Source of the DNA: Leucogyrophana mollusca
Taxonomy: Eukaryota; Basidiomycota; Agaricomycetes; Boletales
Assembly: GCA_021014945.1 (NCBI GenBank)
Contig: MU266368.1
Location: 1-64,000 of the forward strand
Direction of reading: 5' to 3'
Length of the DNA stretch: 64,000 nt
The position numbers were made by a program, and so were the translations under genes. Below the pieces are notes generated by a model. That model did not search any database and was not told the origin of the DNA. It worked only from the letters and a program-made list of their open reading frames with translations. Positions 10,661-23,240 of the stretch are shown one piece after another. Position 1 is the stretch's first letter. Each line of letters opens with the position of its first letter.

Positions 10661-12877
10661 ATGAAAATCAGCAAAAAGATCGACCAGTCCTCTAAGGAGG
10701 GAAAGATCTGGTGGTCTTTCGAGTACTTTCCGCCTCGAACGGCTCAGGTACGTCGACACCCATCTGATGCTGCATGAACCGTCACACGGGTCTGATGGGA
10801 CGATCTATGTAGGGTCTCCAAAATCTATTAGATCGTATAGAGCGCATGAGAGCACTCGGCCCAGAATTCATAGACATCACTTGGTCAGTCCTGCTTGCTA
10901 GCTACCCAATGACAGTTGCTGAATACATCGTAGGAATGCAGGTGGCCGCACGTCTGATTTAACTGCAGAGATGGTGAAGACATGTCAAGGCATCCTTGGT
11001 ATGGAGACTTGCATGCACTTGACATGCACCAACATGCCCAAAGAGAAAGTCGACATAGCACTTCGAGTAAGTCGCGACTTTCGCTATCCTCGAGGATCTG
11101 CACTAAGAGCAACTGTACAACCCTCAGGAAGCGAAGCTGAGCGGCTGTCGTAATGTCCTCGCTCTCCGCGGAGACCCACCGATGGGAAAGGACGAATGGG
11201 AGGCGGTCGAGGGCGGTTTCGTCCATGGTATCGATCTCGTCCGGCACATTCACCAGGAGTATGATGACTACTTCGACATCGCGGTCGCGGGCTTTCCGCA
11301 GGATCAGCTCCTCCCTCCGGAAGAACGCGCACAGGAGATGAAGTACCTCAAGGAAAAGGTTGACGCAGGAGTCGACTTCATTTTCACCCAGATGTTCTAT
11401 GACGTCGATATCTTCATAGAATGGGTGAAATCCGTCAGAGCTGCAGGTATCACGATCCCCATCGTTCCTGGCATCGCACCTATACAGACATGGAATGGCT
11501 TTATCAAGGCAACCAGCCTTGCGAAGACGAAAATTCCCCAGTCATTCTTGGACGTTCTGGAGCCTCACAAGAACAACGACGAAAAGGTCAGGGAACTTGG
11601 AACCAAGCTGGTAGCTGATATGTGCCGGAAAATCCTCAAAGAAGATATTGGTATCAGAGGCCTTCACTTCTATACCATGAATCTGGAGAAGGGAACGAAG
11701 ATGCTTCTCGAGGAGCTGAATCTCGTGCCTCGCCTCGAAACCATCAAACCTCTTCCCTGGAGACAAGTATGTTTTCCGGTGCTGGTCATCCTTCAGGAAC
11801 TTACAGTCTCATTCAAATAGTCGCTTACTCCCAACCGACGGCAAGAGAACATTCGTCCAATTTTCTGGGCCAACCGTACCAAATCGTATCTATCTCGCAC
11901 TGAAAACTGGGATGAATTCCCCAACGGTCGGTTCGGTGACTCCCGAAGTCCAGCTTATGGTGAACTTGACGGCTACGGAGTGTCTCTGAAGCAAACTGCA
12001 AGTGGATATCCCTTGACCTCCACCACCCATCGCTAATCTGGTTTGTAATTTTGCAGAAGGAGGACGCTCTCAAGCTCTGGGGAGAACCGACCACGTTCGC
12101 TGAGGTCGCCTCGCTATTTAGCAAATTCTGTTTGAAACAACTTTCCGCATTGCCATGGTCGGACCAGATAGCGTCCACAGAGACGTCCGCTATCGCCCCT
12201 CAACTGGCCAAGATGAACGAGCTTGGGTTCTTGACCATCAACTCACAACCAGCCGTTAACGGTGCTAGGAGCGACGACCCACTGTTCGGCTGGGGGCCGA
12301 GCAATGGGTACGTTTACCAAAAGGTGCATGCCTCCCTCCACTAGCCGATTGCCCAATTCACTGACTTCCTGCGTGACAGGCATACCTGGAATTCTTCGTC
12401 GGGCCGAAACTGCTTGACTTGCTCCTTACTCATATCGAGCGAGACAGTAATATCACATACTACGTGATAAACAAGCAAGGCGACCTGAGGACGAACACTC
12501 ACTCAGAAGGTCCAAATGCCGTGACATGGGGTGTGTTCCCAGGAAAGGAGATAGTCCAGCCTACTATCGTTGAAGCCATCAGCTTTATGGCATGGAAGGT
12601 GTGTGCGCCTGACGTCGACGCCTGCCTTCTGCTAACAAATTTTTACGTGCAGGATGAGGCATACGAACTAGGGTGCCAGTGGGCCAACGTTTACGAATCT
12701 GGCTCACCTGCGCGCAATGTTCTGCAGACCATCATGGAGACATCGTACCTTGTGAACGTTGTCCACAACAACTTCAAGGATCCCAACCTTATCTTCGAAC
12801 CCTTCTTCAAAGCCGGAGAAGAATATAATGCTGCTCATCCCAACGGCTCTCCTATATACAACGGTATCCCAAACTAA
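10661..12877 (+). CDS. MET13: Methylenetetrahydrofolate reductase
   Basis: Eight exons join in frame to about 605 residues: 10661-10747, 10813-10883, 10934-11066, 11128-11766, 11821-11997, 12057-12323, 12380-12598 and 12653-12877. The enzyme reduces 5,10-methylene-THF to 5-methyl-THF for methionine synthesis, using FAD and NAD(P)H, in the cytosol. The N-terminal TIM-barrel is complete: [74 protein letters not shown] and PIVPGIAPI. The C-terminal regulatory region follows, with [49 protein letters not shown] and [20 protein letters not shown]. The start MKISKKID matches the fungal Met13 N-terminus, so this is the Met13 rather than the Met12 paralogue. The intron after exon 5 appears to use a GC donor (ACT|GCAAGT), the only choice I found that keeps the frame. 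Confidence 0.95.
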
Positions 12878-13286
12878 GGCTTGGGACCAACCAACTGTGA
12901 TTGCCCTGACTACCGCATGATCCAACTCACCCTCACATCTCATTGCATCTTCGGGTTCAACCCCCGTTACCTCATTGGCATTGTTCATATCCCTTCGTTT
13001 CTGAAACCACATTCCCTCCATCGCACATATTTGTGATATACAGTCCTACATCTCCCCGCATCAACTGCTTCTGCTTGTATATCAGTTCCCTCTTTTGCAT
13101 CAACTGCATGCGCTTCCCCCACGATATAGTTACCAACGCGAGGGGATGCTTAGTGTAACAGCCATACGAGCAATTAATAGGATTGTCAACATGATTTCCG
13201 GCATCTGTTACATCCACAGGTTCCTACAAGGGCTGACACCGAGGTGACCTACACAAAAGACCAGATGATACACCTAATACACCTTA
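12878..13286. other. Convergent 3' ends of MET13 and the ELMO gene
   Basis: 409 bases between two stop codons on opposite strands. The region is pyrimidine-rich and AT-rich in places. Both polyadenylation sites should lie here. No gene is seen. Confidence 0.5.
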
Positions 13287-16243
13287 TCAAGCACCTAGAT
13301 CTGAAAAGAAAAAGTCCGTGTTGGTGGGGGGAGGTCCTGCCACCAAACCACTGGGTATGTCGACTTTCGCGCCAGATAGATCTATTGGGAAGACGTAAGC
13401 ATACGCGAGATGGATGCGCATATGCGATAGTACTCACCGAGAAGTTTGATTTTGAGTCCGATCTCGGTCAATGCTTGCACGTAGCTTGCTGTCTCTTCTG
13501 ACGTGACATGCCCGCTGTCCTTGCGCACCATGTTCAGGCCGTCTGTCCAGTCTGCCCATCGCGCCTGATCCGGAGCAACTTGATCGGCTAGCGATCCTTC
13601 GTTGGCGCTCAACAGGGAGAATGACAGCGGTGAAGCAGCGAGGGTGGATGCTGGGGGTAGATCAACATGATCTCGGATGATGTTCGATGGAGGTGCACAG
13701 GTGCCAGTAGCGATCTGACTGATAGCAGCTATCTCGATGCGATCCGGAAGGTCTTCAAGTCCGTTACGAACGGGGAACTTGACAGCGGAGTCAACGTAGT
13801 GAAGGTACTTCAGCCCATTATCCTGGAAACTCGAGTTCGTAATGATAAGATGTAAGCGAAGAGTGGCGGCTTACGAGTCTCAAAAACCGCCAGGCAGCGT
13901 GAGGCCGACGGGCGGAATTTGTGGTAGAGGTAGGGATGCCATTGACGAACCATGCACCTTGCAGTAAACATTGTATCCGTTGCTGGCGGACAAACTCGCG
14001 AGCCTCATTCGCCACTTTTGCCCTCAGGTTCCTACATTACAACTGTGAGCTGGGAGAGCATGGCGAGGGCCGGAAAGCAGCTCACCGCACGGGGACCTTG
14101 CTCAAGAGGTCGTCTTCGGCCTCAAGCTCCTTCATTTGCCTGTCTCGTACGGCGCGGTACTCGCAGTCGAGGAAATCATGTTCAACTTCATGCCACGCTC
14201 GGAGATTCTCTCGCTTCAATGCTACGTTTACTCTGGATGTGGCTTGGCTCAGTTGCCCGACCATCAAAACGGATGTAAAGGACGTACTGACTGCGAGCGA
14301 GGGCTACGACGCGAGTGAAATCGGCAGCCGCTGAACCACTCTCATTCCACATACGCAGGAAGAAGTTCGTTGCCAAGGCATGCACCTTATAGAAGTTCAA
14401 AAGAAGTGGTTGATATGCGGTGGATGTCGAATCTTGTGAGGTGGGCGTCAGCAAATAGACTGATAAACGGTGAGGTGACATACATTGTGGAGCGTAGATG
14501 GCCCAGTATTCTGCTAGCAACTCTACCATCTCGTTTGATGCCCTTGCGATGGGGCACCTCCTTTCCTCTGGCCGACTTAACTGTTCTAGAACAATCTGTG
14601 TATACTAATGTTACAGCAAGAAGTAAACCACCATGGTCATCGAATTACCTTTGAGAAGAACTCGGGATCATCTTGGACAAAATGGCGCTGACATGACGCA
14701 GTATCAGTACTACCGCGTCTCCAACTCCAGAAGACCACTCACCAAACAATCAAGGCCTAACACCCCAACATCCTGGAACTCTTGGAGCAGACTCTCGCTC
14801 ATGAAACCAAGCTTCCTCCACTTCAGCACTTCACCTTCGTCGTCTCGCCCCTCTTGGACTTTGCTACAATTCCAGATGTACTGCAGAGCAGTGTTATGAG
14901 CAGGTTCTACTTCTGGTTCCACCAAAGTCGACTTCTTGCGATACGTAACGCGTACAATGTTCGCCTGGAAGTCAAGTATGCTGGACGTTAACTCGTCGGT
15001 CGTGTGATCCGACATCAAGCGCTTCCAGGAAGAATTAGTGAAGAGGTCAAGTGAAAATTGAGGAAGGACATACAACGACGGCTTTTCGGACGTTGAGCTG
15101 TTCCAGCTCTGAGATGAATTCGTCCCAGCGATCATCATTGACATGCGAGAGAAGCGAGTTTATCAGCATCATACTAATAAAACATCAGCTCGAGGGGTCA
15201 CTCGTTAACGGGCCGATTAGCGCACCTGTGCAAAGCCATCGCGGTATCCGCACTGCCGAGGCGGTTGACAACGGTCTCAAGCGATCCTTTGACTTTACGC
15301 ATCTGCTCAAACACGACCTGGAAGCCATATCGATACACAGAGCCTGGTGGCGCAACAGGAGGACTTCTGCTCGAGCTTGCAACAAGAGGACCAGGGGCAT
15401 TCGTAGGGTCCGCTTCGACGAGCTTCTTCAAAATCGCTGTCGCAGGTCGACATACGTTGACGAGAGAATTGGAGGACGATAAGATTTGAACGACTTTGTA
15501 TATGAACGCATCATCAAGAGTTGACCAGCCGTAGTCGTGGTCCATGAGGTTTTGCATCGACGTGAGGGCATACTGTAGATGGGTCAGAAGGATGAGCTGG
15601 TATTATTTGTACTTAGACGCACAGCGAGCGCGTTGTGACCGTGCTGGGAGTCGATAACATCAACGAGCTCCCGAAGGCCACCACGGTTCAGAAATTCTTG
15701 AGCGAACCCATCCTCCTGATAACTCGTCCATGAGTATGAGCAAAGGAGGTCCGAAGAGGTTGGCATCGCTCACTTTGATGAATTTCTGTAGCGAAAACAA
15801 AGACAAACGTAAGGTTCTCTCGTCGCGCATCCTAAGTTTTTGGACGGTTTCTGCAGCCTCAATATTTGATGCATTAACGAGCCTGTATGAAGGGGACAGA
15901 CTTTGATGAGGACCCTAACTCAGGCACAACGCGAGGCCACGCACTTGAGATGGGTTTTGTTCTTGATGACCTTGCGCAGATTCTCATCAACCACCAACTC
16001 GTCCGTGTCACGATCTCTGAGGGCGAAGTTCGACGCCGGTTCCGTCACCTTTAAGTTGACACAAAGTTGCCGCACAACATCTTCGACGGTAAGAGTGGGG
16101 TCGATGCGAGTACGAACAGTCCCTCCTTCCTTGAGAGTAACGTTGTTGGTTGGTATTAATGCAGATTTTGGACGGTGACCATTCGTGCCCGAAGGTGCCA
16201 GGGTAGATCGAGAGGCACCGGCGTTTGAATTCAAGGTCGACAT
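13287..16243 (-). CDS. ELMO/CED-12 family protein
   Basis: Multi-exon gene with its ATG at 16243 and a TGA at 13287, ending in the tail PPPTNTDFFFSDLGA. Exon 1 encodes a ubiquitin-like N-terminal region (VTLKEGGTVRTRIDPTLTVE, then FALRDRDTDELVVDENLRKV). Helical ARM-like exons follow: GLRELVDVIDSQHGHNALA and MQNLMDHDYGWSTLDDAFIY. The ELMO domain core is near 14800-14470, with FMSESLLQEFQDVGVLGLDC, FVDDDPEFFSKV and RRCPIARASNEMVELLAEYW. Next come a helical stretch (RAWHEVEHDFLDCEYRAVRD) and a PH-like region near 13960-13660, with WRFLRL, LKYLHYVDSA and LPDRIEIAAISQIATGT. In animals ELMO binds DOCK proteins to activate Rac and shape actin; the fungal protein probably serves a DOCK-like GEF in polarity. 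The exon edges between 15600 and 15900 are the least certain. Confidence 0.88.
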
Positions 16244-18366
16244 CAAAGGGATTAGAAAATGCGATAAAGGTGGGGAGAATGCGAGGTTATCCGGGTTATC
16301 CGAGCGAATACCTCACGGGGTTGTAAGTGATGGCGGCAAATCCACTTTGACAAGAGGGTATGAATGTGTGAAACGTAGATTTCCTGCCAGGCAAGCATTG
16401 TCAGAAGGATGTACGACAGACATTAAATGGAATATCAGTAATGGCGAAACTAACGTCCTGCGCAACGCGTCACTAGAACGCGCACTCTGACTGACGTGCA
16501 AATGTCTCCAATATCATCAAATCGGAACTTCGCAAAAAAACAAGACTCACAGATGCTTTGTCCAGCTACAGACCTGCTTTTGATAGTTACGATTAGGCCA
16601 CACAACCTAATGCCAAGAAACAGTCAGCGTCGTGACTAAACCCAGAGACACGGATTAGATCAGAATGCGAATTATCGTCCTAATGTACGAAAAGTACTCA
16701 GCCTGACGTGCAAATAAAGTAGAAAGATTCATCACTTGAAAATAATAGTCACGATACTCACCAGCGTTCGGTTGGAGGGCGTGCCAAAAAATAATAAGAT
16801 ATCGTTTAAAACGCTACAGAAAGAAAGGTGGGGTCTTGCAAAATCTGTCACGCTTGAAAGGCGCGGTATAAAAGAGTGAACGGCGTCGATGCAGTGCTGA
16901 GAGGATGTTCACTGGCTGCAGAGTTGGAACAGCCAAAAAGCGGAGATCTGCAACGCGGTGCAGGGTTCTATCAACAAATCGGCTGAGTGTTATACACCGT
17001 AGCAGAGCCGTTACAAAGCACTCAGATGCGGGTGTGCAGAAACCAAGAGCGAAGGCAGCACGAAGGAGAATTCAGAAAGTCGCTGTGGGCAAGGAAAATG
17101 AACGCCTGCACGGACGCGCGCATGAATTTATAGCGTGAGAGCTCGGGGAGCGTAACAGTGCAAAGAGCAACGGCACATTTTCCCGAAACACAGTAAGATC
17201 TTCACAGGCACAAAGCATGATTTCGACATAGATAATGACATTACGACGCGCTGTGATCGACATCATGATGTTCTCAGTCGTGAAATTATAGTACACATCT
17301 ACGGTAACAATGAAGGGGTATTCAGTAGAGCCGGGGTGGGCGTCGGAATCTTCCCCAATGCAAATCGCCCATCCATGGCACCCGATGGCTCAGAGAAGCA
17401 AAACTAGCGTGGTGCACAAAAGCGCTCCGCAACCATTTCGACGTATCCTTCCAATGTGAAGGTTCCGCGGGTAAATAGATCCCGTGGACATGGTCGACAC
17501 AAAGGAGTCGTTAGTCACTATCAGCACGAGATGTGTGAGTAACAATGTTGACTGAGACGTAGCGGTACTCACTAGCTTGGGTACAAAAGTAGTGCGCGGG
17601 CGGCATTGCATTGTGGTGAAGCGGGCGAATACCACATCTGCAAGCCCCAAGAGTCAATAAGTGTCACTTGCTAAGCCGCAGGGGCCAGGAGCACCAGCCC
17701 GGAACACCGTGCTGTCCCGGTCATTTATGCAAAGCGTATGGATACCTCGTTTGGATCCAGAGGAATCAATGGCGCAAATTGCTCGTTGAGCAGTGAGGCC
17801 TAGTGAGGCATCACTTTACCAAGCGTCGCTATGTGACGTTGCAGGTGTGACACACACTGTGACACCGTGACAACTCGCCGCCATCACGCTTAGCTCCGAG
17901 TCACTCCTTCGTCTCATGGCTGCTTGTCCTTTCTTCAGCTAATGGTTGTTGAATGCAGCGTCGGAACTAGAACCGCTCTTTCGGAGCATTTCTTCTCCGA
18001 AGATATCTTCTACCAACTTCGGACTCCCCTTGAAAGCATATTGTTCGTCTCGAGCTCAGCTCAAGTTGCGACTCGGTGCTGCCCTTCCCTCAGATCCCTT
18101 GAGGCGGGTCATGTAGTCGGACTTGGCAACCTAGAGCGACCTTTTCGGCGGCTTCACTTAGCAGGGCTACCCTAGGGCGTCCATTCCTGTGCTCCCAAGT
18201 ATGAGTATTGCTGGGGATCCAACACTTTCCATACAGCTACCACCCTTTCTTCTGGGTGGGTGTAATGGTACGTGTATTTTTGCTATTTCTTGCAGGGTCA
18301 TCCGGGTTGTTGCATACAACCCCATTGCGTTTTGGACCGGCTTCTGCGGATTGAGTCCTAAGAACA
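16244..18366. other. Intergenic region without a supported gene
   Basis: 2.1 kb between the ELMO start (minus strand) and the next plus-strand gene, so it holds both promoters. Two small features stand out. A TATA box-like sequence (GGTATAAAAG) lies at about 16864, 40 bases ahead of a 77-codon basic ORF (16905-17138). A minus ORF of 86 codons at 17390-17650 has no similarity. Neither ORF has recognisable domains or splice structure, so I do not call a gene. Confidence 0.5.
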
Positions 18367-20229
18367 ATGTCAGCCTCCTCGTCCTCATACTTGCCACTGG
18401 TTGATATTCCTTCGTCTTGGACGTTATCTTTCACCCCTCAGCCAGAACCTGGCTTCCGCGCGCGTACCTCAAAGCTGCTTTGCCCGCCACATCTCTCAGA
18501 AGACGGTATGACGCCATGCACCTCGCCCCAAAACCCCAGCACCGCCGTTCCACTTCCTCGCAAGGCTCAACCCAGATCCCTCCCTCGGCTGCCTCCTATG
18601 AAGGCGATCACACCTCGGAAACCCTCTCGGCCTTTCTTGAAAGACATGAAGAACACCTTGGCTTTACAGGCCTCGGAGACCAGTCACTATGTGATCGAAC
18701 AACCAGAAGTCGTATCTTCGTATGGCGAGCTCGCCAGCCGCGCACCTTCTAGTCCACACCAACGTGTTAGATGTGCTCAAGCGACCACTATCCTACCGAT
18801 TGGTCCCGCCACTAATTCCATACCATGCAAGTTGTTCACCTCACCTTTGCGCGACAACAATGGTACACGGCCTGGGGAAACACTGTTCGACTCTTGCAGT
18901 CTCAGCCAGAAATACGCAGTTTCGGACTCGTACACCGACGTGCTTGCGAGAGGGCTCACTTCAAAGCGTAGCTCCTCGCTTATGGTGTCCCGATCGCTCA
19001 ACTCGCTACAGTCTTCGACATCCAACGCGAACTTCGATTTCTACGAATCTGTTATGGTAGTGACTCAGACTCCCCGCGGAGGTCACTCTGTCAGCATTAG
19101 GCTTCGTCAGGGAGGACGGGCAGGGGAGCGTGAAATCCACAACTCCAGCGACCAGTGCCTAATGACGCGGTCTGGCTCGCGCTCCATTACTCCTCCGCTT
19201 AGTCCCCCGCCTTCTTCCCCCTCTCCAGCTACCGAAGGGCTTTCTAAGCGGTCGGGGCATCTGTTTGCTTTGATCCCGGCGAAAGTTGGTGGGGAAGACG
19301 TCCTCATACATGCTCTTGCCGAGGAGACTCCGGGGGCTTCGAATGTCCCATCCCCTGAATTCATCCTCGCGAAGGATTTATGCCGCGGAGAGGTGTCTGT
19401 TCTTGATGCAGCGGACGCAGAAGACATAGCGAAGGAAAGAGGTGATTACTTTCGAGATATACACCGAGTTATTGAAGAGCTTGATGCACTCGCTATCATC
19501 GTGAGAGCCTTGCCTGTACCGCCTAAAGGGGCACCTCCTGCGACTGTTCGTCTCTCGAGCTCCGTCGCGGCGATGCCCACGGAGCCGTCCCTACCGAGAG
19601 ACGGCGCTGTCTGCGAGACATCGACGTGGGCTGACAAGGGCAAGTGGAAGGCGAGAACGGGATCTCAGAGCAGCACTGATCCCCAAAGCCCCGAGGTATA
19701 TCGCAATATCTCATGGTATACACTGCTGTGCTTATCTCCTCCCCCCTAAGCCCCAGCTGCCTCCTGGTATTTCACGCGGAACGGGGTCTTCGTCATCACA
19801 CCCTCACCAACGACACTCGGCGAGGTACATTTATGATCCCCGCGTATGTTGCCTAGTCCCCATCACACAAGGTATTGCTCTAACAATAGCCCAAAGGGAA
19901 CTCCAGAATTTCTTATCGGAAATTCCAACTCTCTGCTTGCGTTCCCAACGCAGGGTTACGCAAGTCCTCCTCGGCGGTTCCTATCATCTCCATGTGGAGA
20001 TGTCTCCGAGTCCCCCATGCGACATCACATCGCGGGACATCAGAGGCCAAGGCCGCCTCTTTCGGCGCCTCCTGGGAGCAAGACGTCTTTCAAGGCATTC
20101 TTCCAGCGTTCGCGGTGTAACACTACCGCTACCGGGTGTCCGCCACGGACCATCCCACTTGCCCATCTTCCCGTGGAGAGCTCGGTCAGCCGTGAAAGAC
20201 GGACACGGCTGCCTTGGCTGAAGATCTGA
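18367..20229 (+). CDS. Ser/Pro-rich orphan protein A
   Basis: Three exons (18367-19695, 19751-19843, 19897-20229) join in frame to about 584 residues. No known domain is seen. The N-terminal half is basic and proline-rich (LPRLPPMKAITPRKPSRP) and ends in scattered S/T-P sites. Residues around 300-390 form the only likely folded part: SGHLFALIPAKVGGEDVLIH, then FILAKDLCRGEVSVLDAADA and FRDIHRVIEELDALAIIVRA. The C-terminal exon is Arg/Pro-rich (GYASPPRRFLSSP and FKAFFQRSR). The third exon needs the acceptor CAAAG|GGA; the nearer ATAG acceptor shifts frame into an early stop. This is likely a lineage-restricted basidiomycete protein. Its place directly ahead of another long disordered gene on the same strand may be coincidence. 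Confidence 0.68.
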
Positions 20230-20766
20230 TCTAGCCACATATCTCGCGCACATCTCGCACATCTCTTGCATCTTTGAACCAGTTTGTTGTTGTGGCTCAA
20301 TTGTAGCGCCTGTTGTCCAATTACATATATTTTTTGAACGCCCACACGTTGGCCTCATGTTATTGTCCAAGGAACCGTTATCCGCATCCACCTTGCTCGG
20401 TGACCGGTGACCAGTCACGTTCATGCAGTGGGAAGTTGAAACACCGCGAATTTGAACTTGTTCAATCCCCGACAAACGCGTCCGGTTGAGCTTCGCCATG
20501 ACCCCCGAGGTCCTAGTTGACCCCGAACGGAGTTACAAGGCGCTATGCATTGAAACAACCCTGGGGATCCAAGGATCTCTGGTGCGCGATTATATCATGG
20601 TACTTTTCAAAGTGTCAGCCTCAAGTCGGGTGGCAGTCGCACCGCTGTCTGTCAGCCATCGTCGAGGTCAATAAAGTTCCTCATACGAGGCATTCGCGTC
20701 TCCAGTTTTCTCTGACTGCAACCCTTCCATTCTCTTTGAACCCCCTACTCTGCAGACTCTGCAGTG
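20230..20766. other. Spacer and promoter of orphan gene B
   Basis: 537 bases between two plus-strand genes. Only short ORFs occur. The final 100 bases before the start are pyrimidine-rich, as is common in fungal promoters. Confidence 0.45.
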
Positions 20767-23011
20767 ATGTCGCTCGTTTTATCTCCTCCCCGCACTCCGA
20801 ATCACCCGCGCCCACCCCTTCCAACCTTCCGCTCGTCCTCCTCGGTCGATATAGGCGAAATACTTGCAGAGTTCGATGAGTTTTCTGACTTGTTGTCTGA
20901 AAGTCTCGTGCTGGACGAATCATCCTCAGAGGAAGATGATGACGAGCTCGAAGAAGTGCCGCCTTTCCCCGACGGTCACCGTCCACCCATTTTCGTCATC
21001 CAGAGCCACCGTGCACGAGTTCCTTTCCCAATTCGTCCCGGGGTTCTTGCACATGGCGATCTTTGCTCTGATGAACAGACGACTCGTGCCATGCTCACGG
21101 CGCCGACTATTCCGCGCATGAGTCTGGTGATGAAGGAGCATCTTTTTGTCCAGAGCTGGGTCGTAAGTGACGTCGATCAGATTCGCCGTCTCCCACTACA
21201 CTGACATGGCTGGCTTACACCAGGACAAGCTAACTCTGAGCGACCCCCCAAGACACGTGCCCTGGGCCAGCGACCAGGTTATGCCAGAAAGACCTTGGGT
21301 TCCAGACGGTCACATCCACGCTGAGAATGCGGTGAAGGCTCACCGACTAAGGCACCGTTACGGTCTGCATAGAAACCAGCACTGGGACGAAACGGAACAC
21401 GAACGGGTACCTCCGAGTGCTTCATCGGTTCCTCAAGCCTTATCTTTTGGGACCACGCCAATTATGCACCGAACTGTCGAACCTAAACGTGCCCAGGTTC
21501 CTCCCCGGAAGACCGTGAAGCGCAAAGGCTCAGAAACGGCATTGGTGGCGAATGGGACACCACCACCCCATCACGCACCGGACCCAGGCATTACATCCAG
21601 TTCAGTAGACGAGCACAACCAAGAAGACCTTTCGGGGCGGACAGCCAGGCAGGCAATGCCACCTTCCACTCCTACAAAGCCTCCTCAGCTGATACCATGT
21701 GACCTCCCACTGGCGGTCCGGCGCGGAAAAGCAGTTTCCGGACTTCAACTTAGGCCGCCTCCCACGGGCGACATCGAGTATCCTGACATCCCCACTGCTT
21801 TCCGCGGATCACCTACCCCTTATTTACCCAAGTTCGATCCGCGCAGCACCCCTACTCAACCTTCAATGGATCACGAAAGTATGGTGTCTAGCCTACGGCT
21901 GAAATGCGCGGCCTTCTCGAGTGGTTTTACACCTTCCATAGAGGCCAACGATGCGTGGCATTCCTTGGAGCTGGAGCTGGGCCTCACTATTCCTCACTCC
22001 CCATTCGAAAGCTCTGACGGTGATTGGGTACTGAACGAGGATCTCGCCGACTTCGACGACGATCCGATTGAAATGGTAAATGCCACGATGGACTCGGTCA
22101 GGCCATTGTCCTTTGGCGTGCTAGACGAATCTTATGCTAGTCCCAGCTCCGTCGACTTCAAGCCCGTTTCATCCTCCACGCCTGTTAATACTCCGCCTCA
22201 CGCGGAAACCACCCCTACACGCCCTCGCTCCCAGTCGTCGCCGGGAGGGTCACGTCCGCCCAATATTCCCCTTCCACCGCGTCCGGCTCTGGTGAATCCA
22301 TCTACCCCACCTCTCGTGAGAGGGATTCTGAAGAAAGTAAAGAGTGTTCGATTCGACGACGTTTTTGATGATGAAGTTCAGGACCTTTTGGTTGTTCCGC
22401 CGGTACCAAGTGATCCGGTGCCATCCTCCCTCAAGCGTCCATCTCCCCTTCGTCAGAGTTATACACCAACGAGTGACGTTCGTCCCGCTACTCCAATTCC
22501 GAGCGATGGCATGAGCAGATTGCCTCTTGCGACACCGTCGAGGATTGCTAGCATGACGTCGACGTCGATCTTGAAGCCTTCCACTAAGGAGAAGTCTAAG
22601 CCCATGGAACAGCCCATGCCCTTGGAAAAGCCTGCGCCCAGGGCGAAGGCCACGCCCAAGGAGAAAACCGCGACCAAGGAGAAGCCAGCTAGCAAGCGGA
22701 AGATGACTACTCCCAAGAAATCCGTCCTCAAGCCGGACCGGGTGTCAGAGATCCCTGTCCTTCGCTCCGTCGACCTCAATCTTCCCCAGATCGTCCCCCA
22801 AAGCGAGAAGGCTCAAGCGCATGCGACCGCTTCCCTTGGCCGCCATTCACGGCTTGGAAGCATCGACAACGACAAGGAGAACTCATCGAAGACGCGACCC
22901 AATCGGTGGTCGACTATGAACGAGACCAATTTGAGGAGTGGGCTAGAGATGCCAAGTAGTCAGAAGAGCCGCATCTCAACGCCCCTTCGGAATATCTTTC
23001 GATTCAGGTGA
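20767..23011 (+). CDS. Disordered orphan protein B with a KSVRF motif
   Basis: Two exons (20767-21162, 21224-23011) join in frame to about 727 residues. I recognise no family. The N-terminus has an acidic helix (DIGEILAEFDEFSDLLSESL) and a run of Ser/Glu/Asp. Exon 2 begins with a more ordered patch, DPPRHVPWASDQVMPERPW then HRLRHRYGLHRNQHWDE. Near the middle lies LVRGILKKVKSVRFDDVFDD, which contains KSVRF, a match to the RVxF docking consensus for protein phosphatase 1 (22340-22354). Toward the C-terminus is a short imperfect repeat of K-E-K-P-x units (about 22590-22720), then STPLRNIFRF at the end. The motif and the many S/T-P sites suggest a phosphoprotein; that is inference. The start ATG at 20767 lies just inside an in-frame GTG. 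Confidence 0.72.
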
Positions 23012-23157
23012 TGAGGTGTTATTGTACTATAGTTTCATCCCGTCTGACTATTCAATATTCAATATTCAAGTATTGTTGAATGGAGTCGTTTGCATGAAAT
23101 CGTTGGCCCAAAACAGAAGCATCTAACTATATATGCATAGATGTGGAACATTTCCAT

Positions 23158-23240
23158 GGCCTGATGGTCTAGTAGTATGATTCCTTGTTAGGGTTCACCC
23201 AAATTCGAGGAGGTCCCGGGTTCAATTCCCGGTCAGGCCC
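23158..23240 (+). tRNA. tRNA-Pro (anticodon AGG) with 11-nt intron
   Basis: A full cloverleaf can be folded. The acceptor stem GGCCTGA pairs with TCAGGCC (23233-23239), with discriminator C. The D-arm is GGTCTAGTAGTATGATT. The anticodon stem CCTTG pairs with CGAGG through one G-T pair. The anticodon AGG is at 23190-23192, and the T-arm CCGGG-TTCAATT-CCCGG is perfect. An 11-nt intron (23194-23204) sits one base 3' of the anticodon, the canonical nuclear position. Without the intron the tRNA is 72 nt. The second copy is at 52682-52766. Confidence 0.95.
23194..23204 (+). other. tRNA intron
   Basis: Eleven bases between positions 37 and 38 of the tRNA-Pro. The sequence does not match the 13-nt intron of the second copy beyond the first two bases. 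Confidence 0.85.
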
